Source of the DNA: Prevotella sp. UBA2755
GTDB lineage: Bacteria; Bacteroidota; Bacteroidia; Bacteroidales; Bacteroidaceae
Reading direction: 5' to 3'
Assembly (NCBI GenBank): GCA_002353225.1
Contig: DEJF01000063.1
Span: 1 to 18,490, forward strand
Length of the DNA: 18,490 nt
Both the position numbers and the translations under genes were made by a program. Numbering within the stretch: the stretch's first letter is position 1; the number at the start of each line of letters is the position of its first letter. Under the pieces are notes generated by a model. The model searched no databases and had not been told where the DNA came from. It was given only the letters and a program-made list of their open reading frames with translations. This document shows positions 1 to 7,965 of the stretch, in pieces.

Positions 1-473
1 TATTTCTCTATCAAAGCGACGGCATAGGCAGAGATGCCTTCCTGACGACCAGTGAAACCGAGTTTCTCAGTCGTCGTTGCCTTGATGGAGATGGCATCCA
101 CGTCACATCCGATAATCTTTGCCATACATTCTTGCATGGCTGGGATATGAGGATTCATCTTAGGACGCTCAGCACAGATGGTAGCATCGATATTCACTAA
201 CTGATAACCCTTGGTAGCAATCAGTTCAATGGTTTTCTTCAGGATAATCTTACTGTCCATCCCATCGGTCTCAGCAGCGGTGTCTGGGAAATGATAGCCG
301 ATATCCCGCATGTTTGCAGCACCAAGGATAGCGTCACAGATGGCATGTATCAACACGTCAGCGTCACTATGTCCCAGCAGTCCTAACTCATGTTCTAACT
401 TGATGCCGCCCATCCATAGTTCCCGACCGGGAACCAATTGATGGACATCATATCCCATGCCGACCCTGATCAT
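1..473 (-). CDS. ispF: 2-C-methyl-D-erythritol 2,4-cyclodiphosphate synthase, 3' end at window edge
   Basis: Makes the cyclodiphosphate intermediate of the non-mevalonate (MEP) isoprenoid pathway in the cytoplasm. I translated this by hand: it begins MIRVGMGYDVHQL and shows the family zinc ligands Asp9, His11 and His43, the GHSDADVL motif (34-41) and the C-terminal substrate segment TTEKLGFTGR. I read 157 codons and then 'TA' at the edge. Family length is about 157-160 residues, so the next base very likely completes a TAA or TAG stop and only one base is missing. The ATG overlaps the porV stop as ATGA (470-473), implying translational coupling. The alternative Met6 start would lose the conserved beta-strand before the GYDVH motif, so Met1 is preferred. 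A second MEP gene, dxr, lies about 11 kb away in the same window. Confidence 0.96.
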   Translation of the reverse strand, partial: MIRVGMGYDVHQLVPGRELWMGGIKLEHELGLLGHSDADVLIHAICDAILGAANMRDIGYHFPDTAAETDGMDSKIILKKTIELIATKGYQLVNIDATICAERPKMNPHIPAMQECMAKIIGCDVDAISIKATTTEKLGFTGRQEGISAYAVALIEK

Positions 474-1636
474 CTCTTAAACAAGTCTTTGATGCCGTCC
501 ATGTCGAAGGCAAGGGTGAAACGGAGGGTCTGGTCCAAGGGGTTGCTCTTTGCTGTGGCTATCACGTAACCGACATCGAGTGAGAAAACACTCATGCGGA
601 AACCGCCACCCACGGTGAAGTATTTCAAGTTACCTTTGTTCTCGCTCTGATGGTGATAACCGGCACGAAGTGTGAACTGGTCGTGATAGGTGTACTCGGC
701 ACCCACGCTCCATTGGATTTCCTGTAACTCCTCCTTGAAGCCGCCAGGGGCATCATGGAAACTCTTGAAGATACCGGCAATAGAGCCAATGTCATTATAT
801 TCCTCGATGACACGCTGCTCGTAATCCTCTTTCGACTCGCCGTCCTCCTGCTTAGGGATGGTAGGAACCAGCAACTTATTGGCATCGGCGGCTATGGTGA
901 AGCGGTTATACTCATTGATAGGAACCATCAGTGACGCGCCAAGACGCAGGTTTGCAGGCAGGAAGTTAGAGCGGTCGTCACCAAAATACTTAATCTTACT
1001 ACCTACGTTAGAGATATTCATACCCAGTCCTAACTGGCACTCACGCTGTCCGATATTGATGTAGTTGTTATAGTATAATGCCAGGTCGGCTGCAAAAGCA
1101 GAGGCAGGTGAGGAGTCCTCAGAATAGTCGTAACGCAGGTCGCTATACAACCAGCGGATGGCTGCTGCAATGGAGAATTTCTCACTGAGCATCAGCGAGT
1201 AAGCGACATCTATTGACATCTCATAAGGCTTGACCGTCATGGCATTCTCCTCCATCGATGTCATCACCTCTCCTAACGAGAAATAACGGAGAGAGCCGGA
1301 GATGGCGGAATAGTCACCAATACGGTAGTAACCAGAGACGTATGCGAGACTGATGTCATTGACTAACTGGCGCAGCCAAGGGGTATAGTTGAGGGAGATT
1401 CCCGCACGACTGATACAGAATGGATATTTGGCAGGGTTCCAGTATTGTGAGTTGACATCGGGATCAGTGGCTGCACCTACGTCACCCATACCAGCGGCAC
1501 GGGCATCAGGGGCAATGGTCTGAGATACCACAGCGTGCTCAATGGGATTGAACTGGCTCTTTGTGTCCTGTGCTTTTACCGTGAGGGTAAGTAACAGGAC
1601 AGCAATGGTCGTATATATCTTATTTGCTTTCATCAT
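470..1636 (-). CDS. porV: Type IX secretion system outer-membrane protein PorV (LptO)
   Basis: A 388-residue FadL/OmpP1-like beta-barrel. It has an N-terminal signal peptide (about residues 1-23, ending VKAQ). The segment that follows carries the PorV hallmark IAPDARAAGMGDVGAATDPD and then SQYWNPAKY. In Porphyromonas gingivalis (established knowledge) PorV binds the C-terminal domain of cargo leaving the translocon and delivers it to PorU in the outer-membrane attachment complex. Here the gene lies 21 bp downstream of porU in the same direction and overlaps ispF by 4 bp. Two ATGs stand in tandem at the start (1636-1634 and 1633-1631), so the exact first residue is uncertain by one. The upstream region has no strong Shine-Dalgarno sequence, as is normal in this phylum. 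Confidence 0.95.
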   Translation of the reverse strand: MMKANKIYTTIAVLLLTLTVKAQDTKSQFNPIEHAVVSQTIAPDARAAGMGDVGAATDPDVNSQYWNPAKYPFCISRAGISLNYTPWLRQLVNDISLAYVSGYYRIGDYSAISGSLRYFSLGEVMTSMEENAMTVKPYEMSIDVAYSLMLSEKFSIAAAIRWLYSDLRYDYSEDSSPASAFAADLALYYNNYINIGQRECQLGLGMNISNVGSKIKYFGDDRSNFLPANLRLGASLMVPINEYNRFTIAADANKLLVPTIPKQEDGESKEDYEQRVIEEYNDIGSIAGIFKSFHDAPGGFKEELQEIQWSVGAEYTYHDQFTLRAGYHHQSENKGNLKYFTVGGGFRMSVFSLDVGYVIATAKSNPLDQTLRFTLAFDMDGIKDLFKR

Positions 1637-1657
1637 CTTACTAAACGCAGGGACTGT

Positions 1658-4600
1658 TTATTTATTGCTTATGATGATGATTTTCTTTGCTTTGGAGGTC
1701 TGGCTGGAGCCGTTGCTACTGATGCGGACACGATAGAGATAGACACCGGTATGCAGTCTGCGTCCTCCGTCTACGCAAAGGTCCCAGTTGATCAGGTAAC
1801 TGTTATCGTAAGGAGTACCATGCTCATGATGCTGCCAGAGATGGTGTCCCGCCATATCAAAGATGTCAAGGACGATGTCCATATTGCTGCCTACGCGGTC
1901 ATGGATGATACGGATACCTGTCGTGGTAGTGGCAGGATTCTGTGTACACTCCACGTCGAAGAAGGTAGGAGCGGCATCTTTCGACACCTTGAAGTTCAGT
2001 TCATTGGTCGTTGAGTTATTCAGCACATCCCATGCACGGAACTGTAGGCGATGTGGTCCCTCGCTGAGTTCGGGGATACTGAAACCTACAGTACCTTTAG
2101 TGTAACTGCCAAAGTCGTATTGGAAATAGTCGTTGAGGTTATAGGTACGTGCCAGTTCCCCGTCGATAATCAACTGGAGGTCATGTCCGATACCGTTTCC
2201 TGTGGTATTGATACCGTTAGCGTCGGAAATCTCTGCGATGAAATAGGGAGTAGGGTTGACAGTCCCGCCATCAACAAACGAACTACTGTTCAGATAGCAA
2301 TATACGTCTGGTCCCTCGTTGTTGTCGCTCTCACTGCTTATTCCGCCAAAGACGATCTGGTCCGTATAGCCATTAGCCTCCTCGTTCTTCTCCTCATTGA
2401 CGGCATAGATGTTGATGAGTCCCTTTCCCTCAGAATAACTGATGTCCCGGGGGACGGCAAAAGAGAACTTGAACTGTCCTGCTTCGACATTGTCACTTCC
2501 TTGGAAGAGCGTCTTGGTGCGGTCGGTATAGACAAAGGCGTTCTCTGTCTCTGAGGTGTTGTTACGGCGACAGACGATCTCCTCGGCGGCATCACGTACA
2601 ACGGCAGTCATCTTTCCGTTGAACTCTTCATTCACCTGTCCGTTAGCATTGCTGATATGTCCTGCAACGCTCACGGTAGCACCTGCGCCAATCTGCAGGG
2701 GCTCTGTCAAGGTGTCGAGACGCTTGCCATTGATAGAGTCAATAACAATAGGTGTCGTGGGTAAGGCAAGGACAATAGCGGGATCGCCTAACAGGGTGTA
2801 TTGCAACTTATTAGCCGTCTGGTCAGTTCCTGACTGGATCAGTTGGTTCTTCGCCAGTCGGACAGCCTCTCCAATGGCTCTGTTCTTGGTCAGTACCTGT
2901 TTGGTAAAGGCAAGGTTCATCTGTCGGTTATACGACTGGTAGACCGTCCGGGTGGTACCGAAGAAGGCAATAGCGCCTCCATTGGCATTCAGCATCGCCG
3001 TCTCACCGATATTCTCCTGTTGTCCGTCAAACGGCATGATGTCACAGGATGCAGTTACCCATAGTGGTAGTCGGGTAGAGACGGTCTCCTGGAAGTCCTG
3101 GAGGGTAAGTACATACTCATGAGAGAAACTGGCTGGTGCACCGTGTCCGGAATAGTTCATGATCAGGGCACCACTGTTCATCTGTTGTTTTAAGAGGCGC
3201 GTGATATCAGAATATCGGTTGCCAGTTGACGTAGACACACGAGGATAGGCATCCCACATGATTCTTTTTACTTGGAGTGCGGGTTGTATCTGCTCCGCGA
3301 GAGTGGCTACAGCATGGGCGTCTTTCATGTGTTGGTTCTCGTTACCGTCATCGCCCAGTACACACATCACGTTCTGCCAGGCTCCAGCCTGTTCGTTGTT
3401 CAGGTATTTCTCGATCTTGTCAACTACCGTAGTAGCCTGCTCGGGAGTACGGACAGGCAGGCGTCCTACGGCAACGTCAGCCTTGTCGGTGTGCAGCATG
3501 TCGCCTCCCTCGTTGTCGTCGAGCATACAGAAATAGTCATCACTGACATAACAATCGGTATGGCTATAGGAGTTCTCACTCTCATAGCAAAGCAGGAAAT
3601 CGTCAGGTGACTCATTAACCCATGAGGAAGACTGCATGCGGTTATCCCATGCGCCATCACCGAACAAAAGGAGGTATTTGGGCATGTCCTCTTCTGTCGA
3701 GGCACGGTCGTAGAGCATCTTCAGGTAGCGGCGGTACGCGTTGGCATCAGGGGTTCCACTGCTGAACTCATTATAGAGTTCATCGGCAGGGATGATACGG
3801 ACACGCAGACTGTCCTTCACCTCGTGGAGTGTCTTGAGACGCTGTGCCTGTAAGGCGAGTTTCCCACTTTCAGGTATGATGATGAGCATGTCAATCGCCT
3901 CATCGGCATGATGGTCCTGATTGGCAATCATTCCTACGTATTCCGGTACGGGGAAACTGCCAGACGTCAGGTCTGGTGCCTCCTTGGGTGTCTCGCTATA
4001 GAGAGATATGTAGTCGAGTCGTACTGTCGCACTGCTGTTGGCGGATTGTAGTCTGACCTTATTGCTTGCCTGGAGGTTGTCGATGGTGAATGTCTGACTT
4101 GCCGTCCGCATGGCATCATAACTGCCGCTGGTCGGAACGGAAATGTTGCCAATGGTCTGGTCGTTGACACTGACGCTGACGGTAGTCGCCTGATTAGCCG
4201 AGACCACGACGGTGATGGAGCCTTTTGAGGAGCCTCCAGGTGTCTTGAGCGTATAGTCATGGTAACTGCCGGCAGTCAGTTGGGTGGCATCATAGAGGTT
4301 GCGCCCTCCTTGATACCACGCATAATCATCTACCTCATAGAGCGTGTTGTAGTCATCCTCCAAAGGATAATAGGTGGCGAGGAACTCCTCTTGACTGACA
4401 GTCAGAGGCTCGCTATCACTCTCTGTCAGGAAATAGTACCCATTGATGGAGTAGGGATTGCGGATGCGCTGGTGTCTGTCGTTCCATGTGACAGGGCCTG
4501 TGGCATGGAAAAGTCGGCGTCCTCCTACATGACAGGTCGGCACTTCTTGCAGGTCATCGGTTTGTGTCAAGTAATCGGCAGTCAACTTCTCAGGTTGCAG

Positions 4601-5179
4601 ACCACCGCCATAGCCATAGATCTTCACCTTACTGCTATTAGCGAAACCTGCTTTCTGAAGGAGGTCGTTACTGAGTTGGTAGATACCTGTCTGAGGAATA
4701 CAGATCTTTACCCATGTCCCTTCTTGCAGTACAGAATGGTCGGCATAGCGGTTGCCGTCGGCAGCACGTCTGCAGACACTCTTCTTGTTGATTGCCTTTG
4801 CTTTCACTTTCAGCATGAAACTCACCAGTTTCTGGTATTTCTTGTTGCGATAGACCAATGGAACCAAAGATACTTCCAGAGAAGCCTTCTTACGGGAGAT
4901 ACTGATTTGCTGATTGACTTTTGGCAGTTTAGGCAGTGCTTCTTTGGTGATCTGCTGATAATGCTTGACATCGGCATCGCTCATAGGGATGAACTCCGGA
5001 TATTCGATACTGATGGAATAGGTGGAGTCCGCATAGTTGTCATAAAGAGGAATAGCGTATGATACCACAGGCAATACGGAGTCAACCTTGACTTGCGGTG
5101 CCGTCAAGTTGTAAAAACGTTGTGCTCCTATCGTCAGACAGCAGCATAACATACATATACTCAGTATTGTTTTCCTCAT
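1658..5179 (-). CDS. porU: Type IX secretion sortase PorU (gingipain-like C25 cysteine peptidase)
   Basis: A 1173-residue exported protein. It has a signal peptide (residues 1-20, hydrophobic core followed by IGAQ), an N-terminal pro-region and beta-rich part, a C25 gingipain-like domain (about 427-805), Ig-like beta modules, and a C-terminal domain (about 1075-1173) resembling the type IX sorting fold. The catalytic pair is visible: His679 in NYSGHG and Cys712 in TASCD. They are 33 residues apart, the spacing I recall for P. gingivalis PorU (His657/Cys690) and gingipain RgpB. The family removes the C-terminal signal of secreted cargo and attaches the cargo to anionic lipopolysaccharide at the cell surface. 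The start codon directly follows the stop of the FAH-family gene with no gap, and porV follows after 21 bp. The Cys-rich stretch in the signal peptide (LCCC) does not fit a lipobox. Confidence 0.96.
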   Translation of the reverse strand: MRKTILSICMLCCCLTIGAQRFYNLTAPQVKVDSVLPVVSYAIPLYDNYADSTYSISIEYPEFIPMSDADVKHYQQITKEALPKLPKVNQQISISRKKASLEVSLVPLVYRNKKYQKLVSFMLKVKAKAINKKSVCRRAADGNRYADHSVLQEGTWVKICIPQTGIYQLSNDLLQKAGFANSSKVKIYGYGGGLQPEKLTADYLTQTDDLQEVPTCHVGGRRLFHATGPVTWNDRHQRIRNPYSINGYYFLTESDSEPLTVSQEEFLATYYPLEDDYNTLYEVDDYAWYQGGRNLYDATQLTAGSYHDYTLKTPGGSSKGSITVVVSANQATTVSVSVNDQTIGNISVPTSGSYDAMRTASQTFTIDNLQASNKVRLQSANSSATVRLDYISLYSETPKEAPDLTSGSFPVPEYVGMIANQDHHADEAIDMLIIIPESGKLALQAQRLKTLHEVKDSLRVRIIPADELYNEFSSGTPDANAYRRYLKMLYDRASTEEDMPKYLLLFGDGAWDNRMQSSSWVNESPDDFLLCYESENSYSHTDCYVSDDYFCMLDDNEGGDMLHTDKADVAVGRLPVRTPEQATTVVDKIEKYLNNEQAGAWQNVMCVLGDDGNENQHMKDAHAVATLAEQIQPALQVKRIMWDAYPRVSTSTGNRYSDITRLLKQQMNSGALIMNYSGHGAPASFSHEYVLTLQDFQETVSTRLPLWVTASCDIMPFDGQQENIGETAMLNANGGAIAFFGTTRTVYQSYNRQMNLAFTKQVLTKNRAIGEAVRLAKNQLIQSGTDQTANKLQYTLLGDPAIVLALPTTPIVIDSINGKRLDTLTEPLQIGAGATVSVAGHISNANGQVNEEFNGKMTAVVRDAAEEIVCRRNNTSETENAFVYTDRTKTLFQGSDNVEAGQFKFSFAVPRDISYSEGKGLINIYAVNEEKNEEANGYTDQIVFGGISSESDNNEGPDVYCYLNSSSFVDGGTVNPTPYFIAEISDANGINTTGNGIGHDLQLIIDGELARTYNLNDYFQYDFGSYTKGTVGFSIPELSEGPHRLQFRAWDVLNNSTTNELNFKVSKDAAPTFFDVECTQNPATTTTGIRIIHDRVGSNMDIVLDIFDMAGHHLWQHHEHGTPYDNSYLINWDLCVDGGRRLHTGVYLYRVRISSNGSSQTSKAKKIIIISNK

Positions 5180-5797
5180 TTACTTGCAATTAAATTCCAA
5201 TACTTTTCTTTCTTCCAGCCATCCTTCCAGATGGTCGTCGATATGGACAGGTCCCACACCAACGGGTGTTCCTGTATAGAGCAGATCCCCTGTCTTCAAG
5301 GTGAAGAACCGAGAGATATAGGCAATCAGTTCGTCGACCTTATAGAGCATGTCGCTCGAACAACCTTCCTGTACGGTCTTGCCATTGATGTCAAGGTGGA
5401 AATGAATCGCCTGGATGTCACGGAACTTATTGATGTCCACCCACTCACCGATGGCGGCAGAACCGTCGAAACCTTTGCAGATCTCCCAGGGATGACCCTG
5501 TTGGCGAGCCTCTCGCTGAAGGTCGCGTGCCGTGAAATCAATACCCACAGTCACTGCATCGTAATAGCGATGGGCAAAGCGTTCTGGAATACTCTTACCT
5601 AATCGGCAAATACGAACCACCAGTTCTGTCTCATAGTCCACCTGCTCACTCCAGTCCGGGATGAAGAAGGGCTTGTGATCCTTCAACAACGCCGAGTCTG
5701 CCTTTGTGAAGATGACAGGCTTCTCTGGTTTATATAACGCACCATCCAGTTCTTTATTGTGCTGGATATAGTTCATGCCAACAGCGAAAATCTTCAT
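5180..5797 (-). CDS. Fumarylacetoacetate hydrolase (FAH) family protein
   Basis: A 205-residue single-domain member of the FAH superfamily (YcgM/FAHD1-like), probably cytoplasmic. Metal-binding acids are visible: Glu56 and Glu58 in DYETELV, and Asp87 in GIDFTARDLQ. Lys108 (CKGFD) and the loop YTGTPVGVGP (174-183) are also conserved. Characterised relatives hydrolyse acylpyruvates or decarboxylate oxaloacetate. The substrate cannot be deduced here. It is the first gene of the porU-porV-ispF transcription unit, and its TAA abuts the porU ATG. From memory the same order (FAH gene, porU, porV, ispF) exists in P. gingivalis (PG0025-PG0028), which suggests old synteny rather than a direct role in secretion. 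The promoter candidate lies 21-28 bp upstream. Confidence 0.92.
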   Translation of the reverse strand: MKIFAVGMNYIQHNKELDGALYKPEKPVIFTKADSALLKDHKPFFIPDWSEQVDYETELVVRICRLGKSIPERFAHRYYDAVTVGIDFTARDLQREARQQGHPWEICKGFDGSAAIGEWVDINKFRDIQAIHFHLDINGKTVQEGCSSDMLYKVDELIAYISRFFTLKTGDLLYTGTPVGVGPVHIDDHLEGWLEERKVLEFNCK

Positions 5798-5817
5798 ATC
5801 ATGAGTTATTTATGGTG

Positions 5818-5825
5818 CAAAGATA
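5818..5825 (-). promoter_or_regulatory. -7 element of the FAH-porU-porV-ispF operon
   Basis: On the minus strand this reads TATCTTTG, a perfect match to the Bacteroidetes TAnnTTTG element. It would start transcription about 15 nt before the FAH ATG. No clear TTTG -33 element is present at the usual 19-20 nt spacing, so strength is uncertain. It sits back to back with an identical octamer on the plus strand. Confidence 0.55.
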
Positions 5826-5833
5826 ATCATTTT

Positions 5834-5848
5834 AAGGAAAAAATCCTT
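5834..5848. promoter_or_regulatory. Inverted repeat between two divergent -7 elements
   Basis: AAGGA-AAAAA-TCCTT is a perfect 5-bp-arm inverted repeat. It extends to 6 bp if the flanking T5833/A5849 pair is counted. It lies between the divergent TATCTTTG elements, where the upstream promoter part of both genes must be, so a protein bound here could control both directions. Alternatively it is chance AT-rich symmetry. Confidence 0.35.
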
Positions 5849-5855
5849 ATCTTTG
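5848..5855 (+). promoter_or_regulatory. -7 element candidate for the exported-protein gene
   Basis: TATCTTTG matches the Bacteroidetes -7 consensus TAnnTTTG. The gene's ATG (5864) follows only 8 bases after it, so if this is the true promoter the mRNA would be almost leaderless. No consensus -33 TTTG is visible at the proper distance. Confidence 0.4.
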
Positions 5856-5863
5856 CCCCAAGT

Positions 5864-6847
5864 ATGATGAAAAAGTTACTTACTTTCTGTCTGACACTTA
5901 TCAGTTTGGTTGGTGCTCAGGCACAGACAGACACCCGTTGCATGGACTTCCTGGGTATCCCTTTGGAAGGTCCGGTTGACTCTTTTGTCGTCGCCATGAA
6001 GGAAAAAGGATTTACGGAATGGGGTACGTCCGATGACCGGGAGGATTTGTATTTCCGTGGTGACTATTACGGTATTCGTGCCAAGGTCATGGTGAATGTG
6101 CAACTGACAACACGTTTCGTACAGTCGGTCTATGTGACGATAGGCCCTTATCGTACCAAGGATATGCTGGCTCGTAACCATACTTATTTCCTGAATAAGT
6201 TGGAAAAGGAGTATGGGGAATATACCAGTAGGAGTGGTGCCGAGTATTTCTTTGGGGATTATGGTGATATCAAAGTGTCGGAGTCCTTGAATGATAACGG
6301 GTCGAGAGATCTGAACTTCTTCTACATGCCCAATACACCTTATTATAAAGATGCGTTAATCTTCGGACTGAAAGGTCATGTACAGGAGGTGCTGACGGAG
6401 AATGCCGTGGCGGAGAATCCGATGGAACGCTTTGCGAAGAACGGGAAGATGGAGAATCCGGATATCACAGATAGGAAATATGATAATTATGGCTATCTGA
6501 AGCAAGGGAAGATGTTAGAGCGTTCGGGGATGAGTGTCATCGACTATGAGTATGACAAGCGTAACAGACTTGTCAAGCGTACACTGACCAATCAAGCAGC
6601 CAATATCACCTATATTAATGAGTATATCTATAATGAGCAGGATGAGATCTTGAACCAGAGCCAGAAAGTGTATGACGAGAAAAACGAATGTGTGATGTCC
6701 GTGAATATGCGGAATAACTACGAGGACCATGATGATGTGGGCAACTGGACGCGTAATGCTTTAAATATCGTGTATTGGGAGAAAGACGCACCAAGTCAGA
6801 CGACAAATGTGGTGCAGACCCGTAAGATAAGATATTGGGACGAATAA
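5864..6847 (+). CDS. Exported protein of unknown function with YD-repeat-like C-terminus
   Basis: A 327-residue protein that I do not recognise by name. The open frame extends upstream to 5759, but Met at 5864 (or the adjacent Met at 5867) is chosen because it begins a clear signal peptide (MMKKLLTFCLTLISLVGAQAQ), whereas the longer start would run into the divergent gene. The mature N-terminal part (about 26-160) starts CMDFLGIPLEGPVDSF and is rich in beta-strand and aromatic residues. The stretch from about 204 to the end contains tyrosine-rich repeat-like pieces (RKYDNYGYL, DYEYDKRNRLVKR, KVYDEKNE, DDVGNWTR), reminiscent of YD/RHS-type beta-hairpin repeats. No type IX C-terminal signal, lipobox or catalytic motif is evident. 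It is divergent from the type IX operon and convergent with tsf. A periplasmic or surface location is inferred. Confidence 0.8.
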   Translation: MMKKLLTFCLTLISLVGAQAQTDTRCMDFLGIPLEGPVDSFVVAMKEKGFTEWGTSDDREDLYFRGDYYGIRAKVMVNVQLTTRFVQSVYVTIGPYRTKDMLARNHTYFLNKLEKEYGEYTSRSGAEYFFGDYGDIKVSESLNDNGSRDLNFFYMPNTPYYKDALIFGLKGHVQEVLTENAVAENPMERFAKNGKMENPDITDRKYDNYGYLKQGKMLERSGMSVIDYEYDKRNRLVKRTLTNQAANITYINEYIYNEQDEILNQSQKVYDEKNECVMSVNMRNNYEDHDDVGNWTRNALNIVYWEKDAPSQTTNVVQTRKIRYWDE

Positions 6848-6860
6848 CAGGAAATACAAT

Positions 6861-6897
6861 AAAAAACGCTGACTCTCCAGAAGAGCCAGCGTTTTTT
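6861..6897. terminator. Bidirectional intrinsic terminator between the exported-protein gene and tsf
   Basis: Two 16-base arms (6861-6876 and 6882-6897) enclose a 5-base loop. The arms are complementary except for one position. That position is an A-C mismatch in the plus-strand transcript but a G-U wobble in the minus-strand transcript. The hairpin begins with AAAAAACGCTG and ends with CAGCGTTTTTT, giving a U-tract in both directions. It lies 13 bp after the plus-strand stop and 17 bp after the tsf stop, as expected for convergent genes. Confidence 0.93.
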
Positions 6898-6914
6898 GTA
6901 TATTAGAATAGATA

Positions 6915-7910
6915 TTACTCAGCAACGAGTGTGAAACGCTTGAAGTCTACGATCTTCAGTTCCTTGTCCTGCTGGGCAAGCCACTGTGATACGGTAGCCT
7001 TGTCGCCATCACCAAACTGGAACTCCTGGTCAACGAGACAGTTCTCCTTCAAGAACTTCTGAACACGACCTTTGGCGATGTTCTCGATCATGTTAGGATT
7101 CAGGGTAGCAGCCTTCTCAGCAGCAGCCTTCTCCTTCAACTCACGAGCCTCCTTAGCCTGCTCCTCAGTCAGCCAGCCCTTCTTGATGTTGCTCTCGATG
7201 TGATCCTCAGAGTCAACCAAGTTAGGATTGATACCTGCCTTCTTCAGGACAACCTCAACGTACTTCTCCACCTGCTCGAGTTTTGTCTTCTCAACAGCGG
7301 TCTTGTACTCCTCGTCCAGAATCTTCTGATCTACCTTGTCAGCGTCGAGTGCGACGGGCTTCATGGCAGCAACCTGCATGGCGATCTTGTGACCAATCTC
7401 TGCAGCAGGCTTGTTCAACTGTACCATGGTGCACAGGGTGTTCTTACCCATGTGGTTGTAAACCTCGATGTTCTCACCCTCGAGTACGAGGTAGCCATCC
7501 AGTTCCATCTTCTCACCTGTGATACCAGAACGCTGAGTAACAGCCTCCTGAGCAGTCTGACCATTGATAGTCAGCGCCTTCACAGCCTCGATGTCCTTAC
7601 ACTTGTTGGCGATGGCAGCGTCAAGGATGCTCTGAGTCAGGGCAATGAAGTCAGCACCATTAGCAACGAAGTCGGTCTCACACTTCAAGGCAATCATAGC
7701 GGCGAAGCCGTCAACAGCCTTCACGAGAACACAACCATTAGATGTCTCACGGTCGCTACGCTTGGCAGCGATGGCAAGTCCACGCTCGCGGAGCAGTTCT
7801 TTTGCCTTGTCGAAATCACCCTCAGCCTCAGTCAGTGCCTTCTTTACGTCAGCAAGACCAGCACCGGTCATAGTGCGAAGTTTCTTGATATCGTCTATTG
7901 AAATAGCCAT
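6915..7910 (-). CDS. tsf: Translation elongation factor Ts
   Basis: A 331-residue guanine-nucleotide exchange factor for EF-Tu, cytoplasmic. The N-terminal UBA-like domain (about 1-50: MTGAGLADVKKALTEAEGD) and the exchange motif TDFVAN (79-84) are clear. It is longer than E. coli EF-Ts (283 residues) because of additional sequence in the core and C-terminal parts, including a Lys/Glu/Ala-rich stretch (around residues 245-280). It follows rpsB by 53 bp in the same direction, the usual rpsB-tsf pairing. The leader is A-rich with no Shine-Dalgarno sequence. It is the last gene of the rplM-rpsI-rpsB-tsf cluster and ends at the bidirectional terminator. Confidence 0.98.
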   Translation of the reverse strand: MAISIDDIKKLRTMTGAGLADVKKALTEAEGDFDKAKELLRERGLAIAAKRSDRETSNGCVLVKAVDGFAAMIALKCETDFVANGADFIALTQSILDAAIANKCKDIEAVKALTINGQTAQEAVTQRSGITGEKMELDGYLVLEGENIEVYNHMGKNTLCTMVQLNKPAAEIGHKIAMQVAAMKPVALDADKVDQKILDEEYKTAVEKTKLEQVEKYVEVVLKKAGINPNLVDSEDHIESNIKKGWLTEEQAKEARELKEKAAAEKAATLNPNMIENIAKGRVQKFLKENCLVDQEFQFGDGDKATVSQWLAQQDKELKIVDFKRFTLVAE

Positions 7911-7928
7911 AGTTTTTATTTCTTTTTT

Positions 7929-7965
7929 TTCGTTATTAATTTCGTTATCTCGATATTCCGATATT
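7929..7965. repeat. Short direct repeats in the rpsB-tsf spacer
   Basis: The 53-bp spacer carries TTCGTTAT twice (7929-7936, 7941-7948; 12-bp step) followed by CGATATT twice (7951-7957, 7959-7965; 8-bp step). The last copy enters the rpsB stop codon. The function is unknown, and this may be simple-sequence slippage. Confidence 0.5.

Noticed and set aside
4259..5062. Plus-strand open frame (267 codons) opposite the N-terminal part of porU
   Set aside because: Shadow of PorU. No domain is recognisable, and the minus-strand reading is supported by signal peptide, catalytic residues and operon structure.
5759..5863. Upstream start for the exported protein at 5759
   Set aside because: It would overlap the divergent FAH gene and bury the signal peptide inside the protein. 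Met at 5864 begins a standard signal peptide.
7200..7901. Long plus-strand open frame (233 codons) opposite tsf
   Set aside because: It lies entirely antisense to a certain EF-Ts gene, has Leu/Val/Ser-rich composition typical of a complement frame, and shows no family motif or initiation context.
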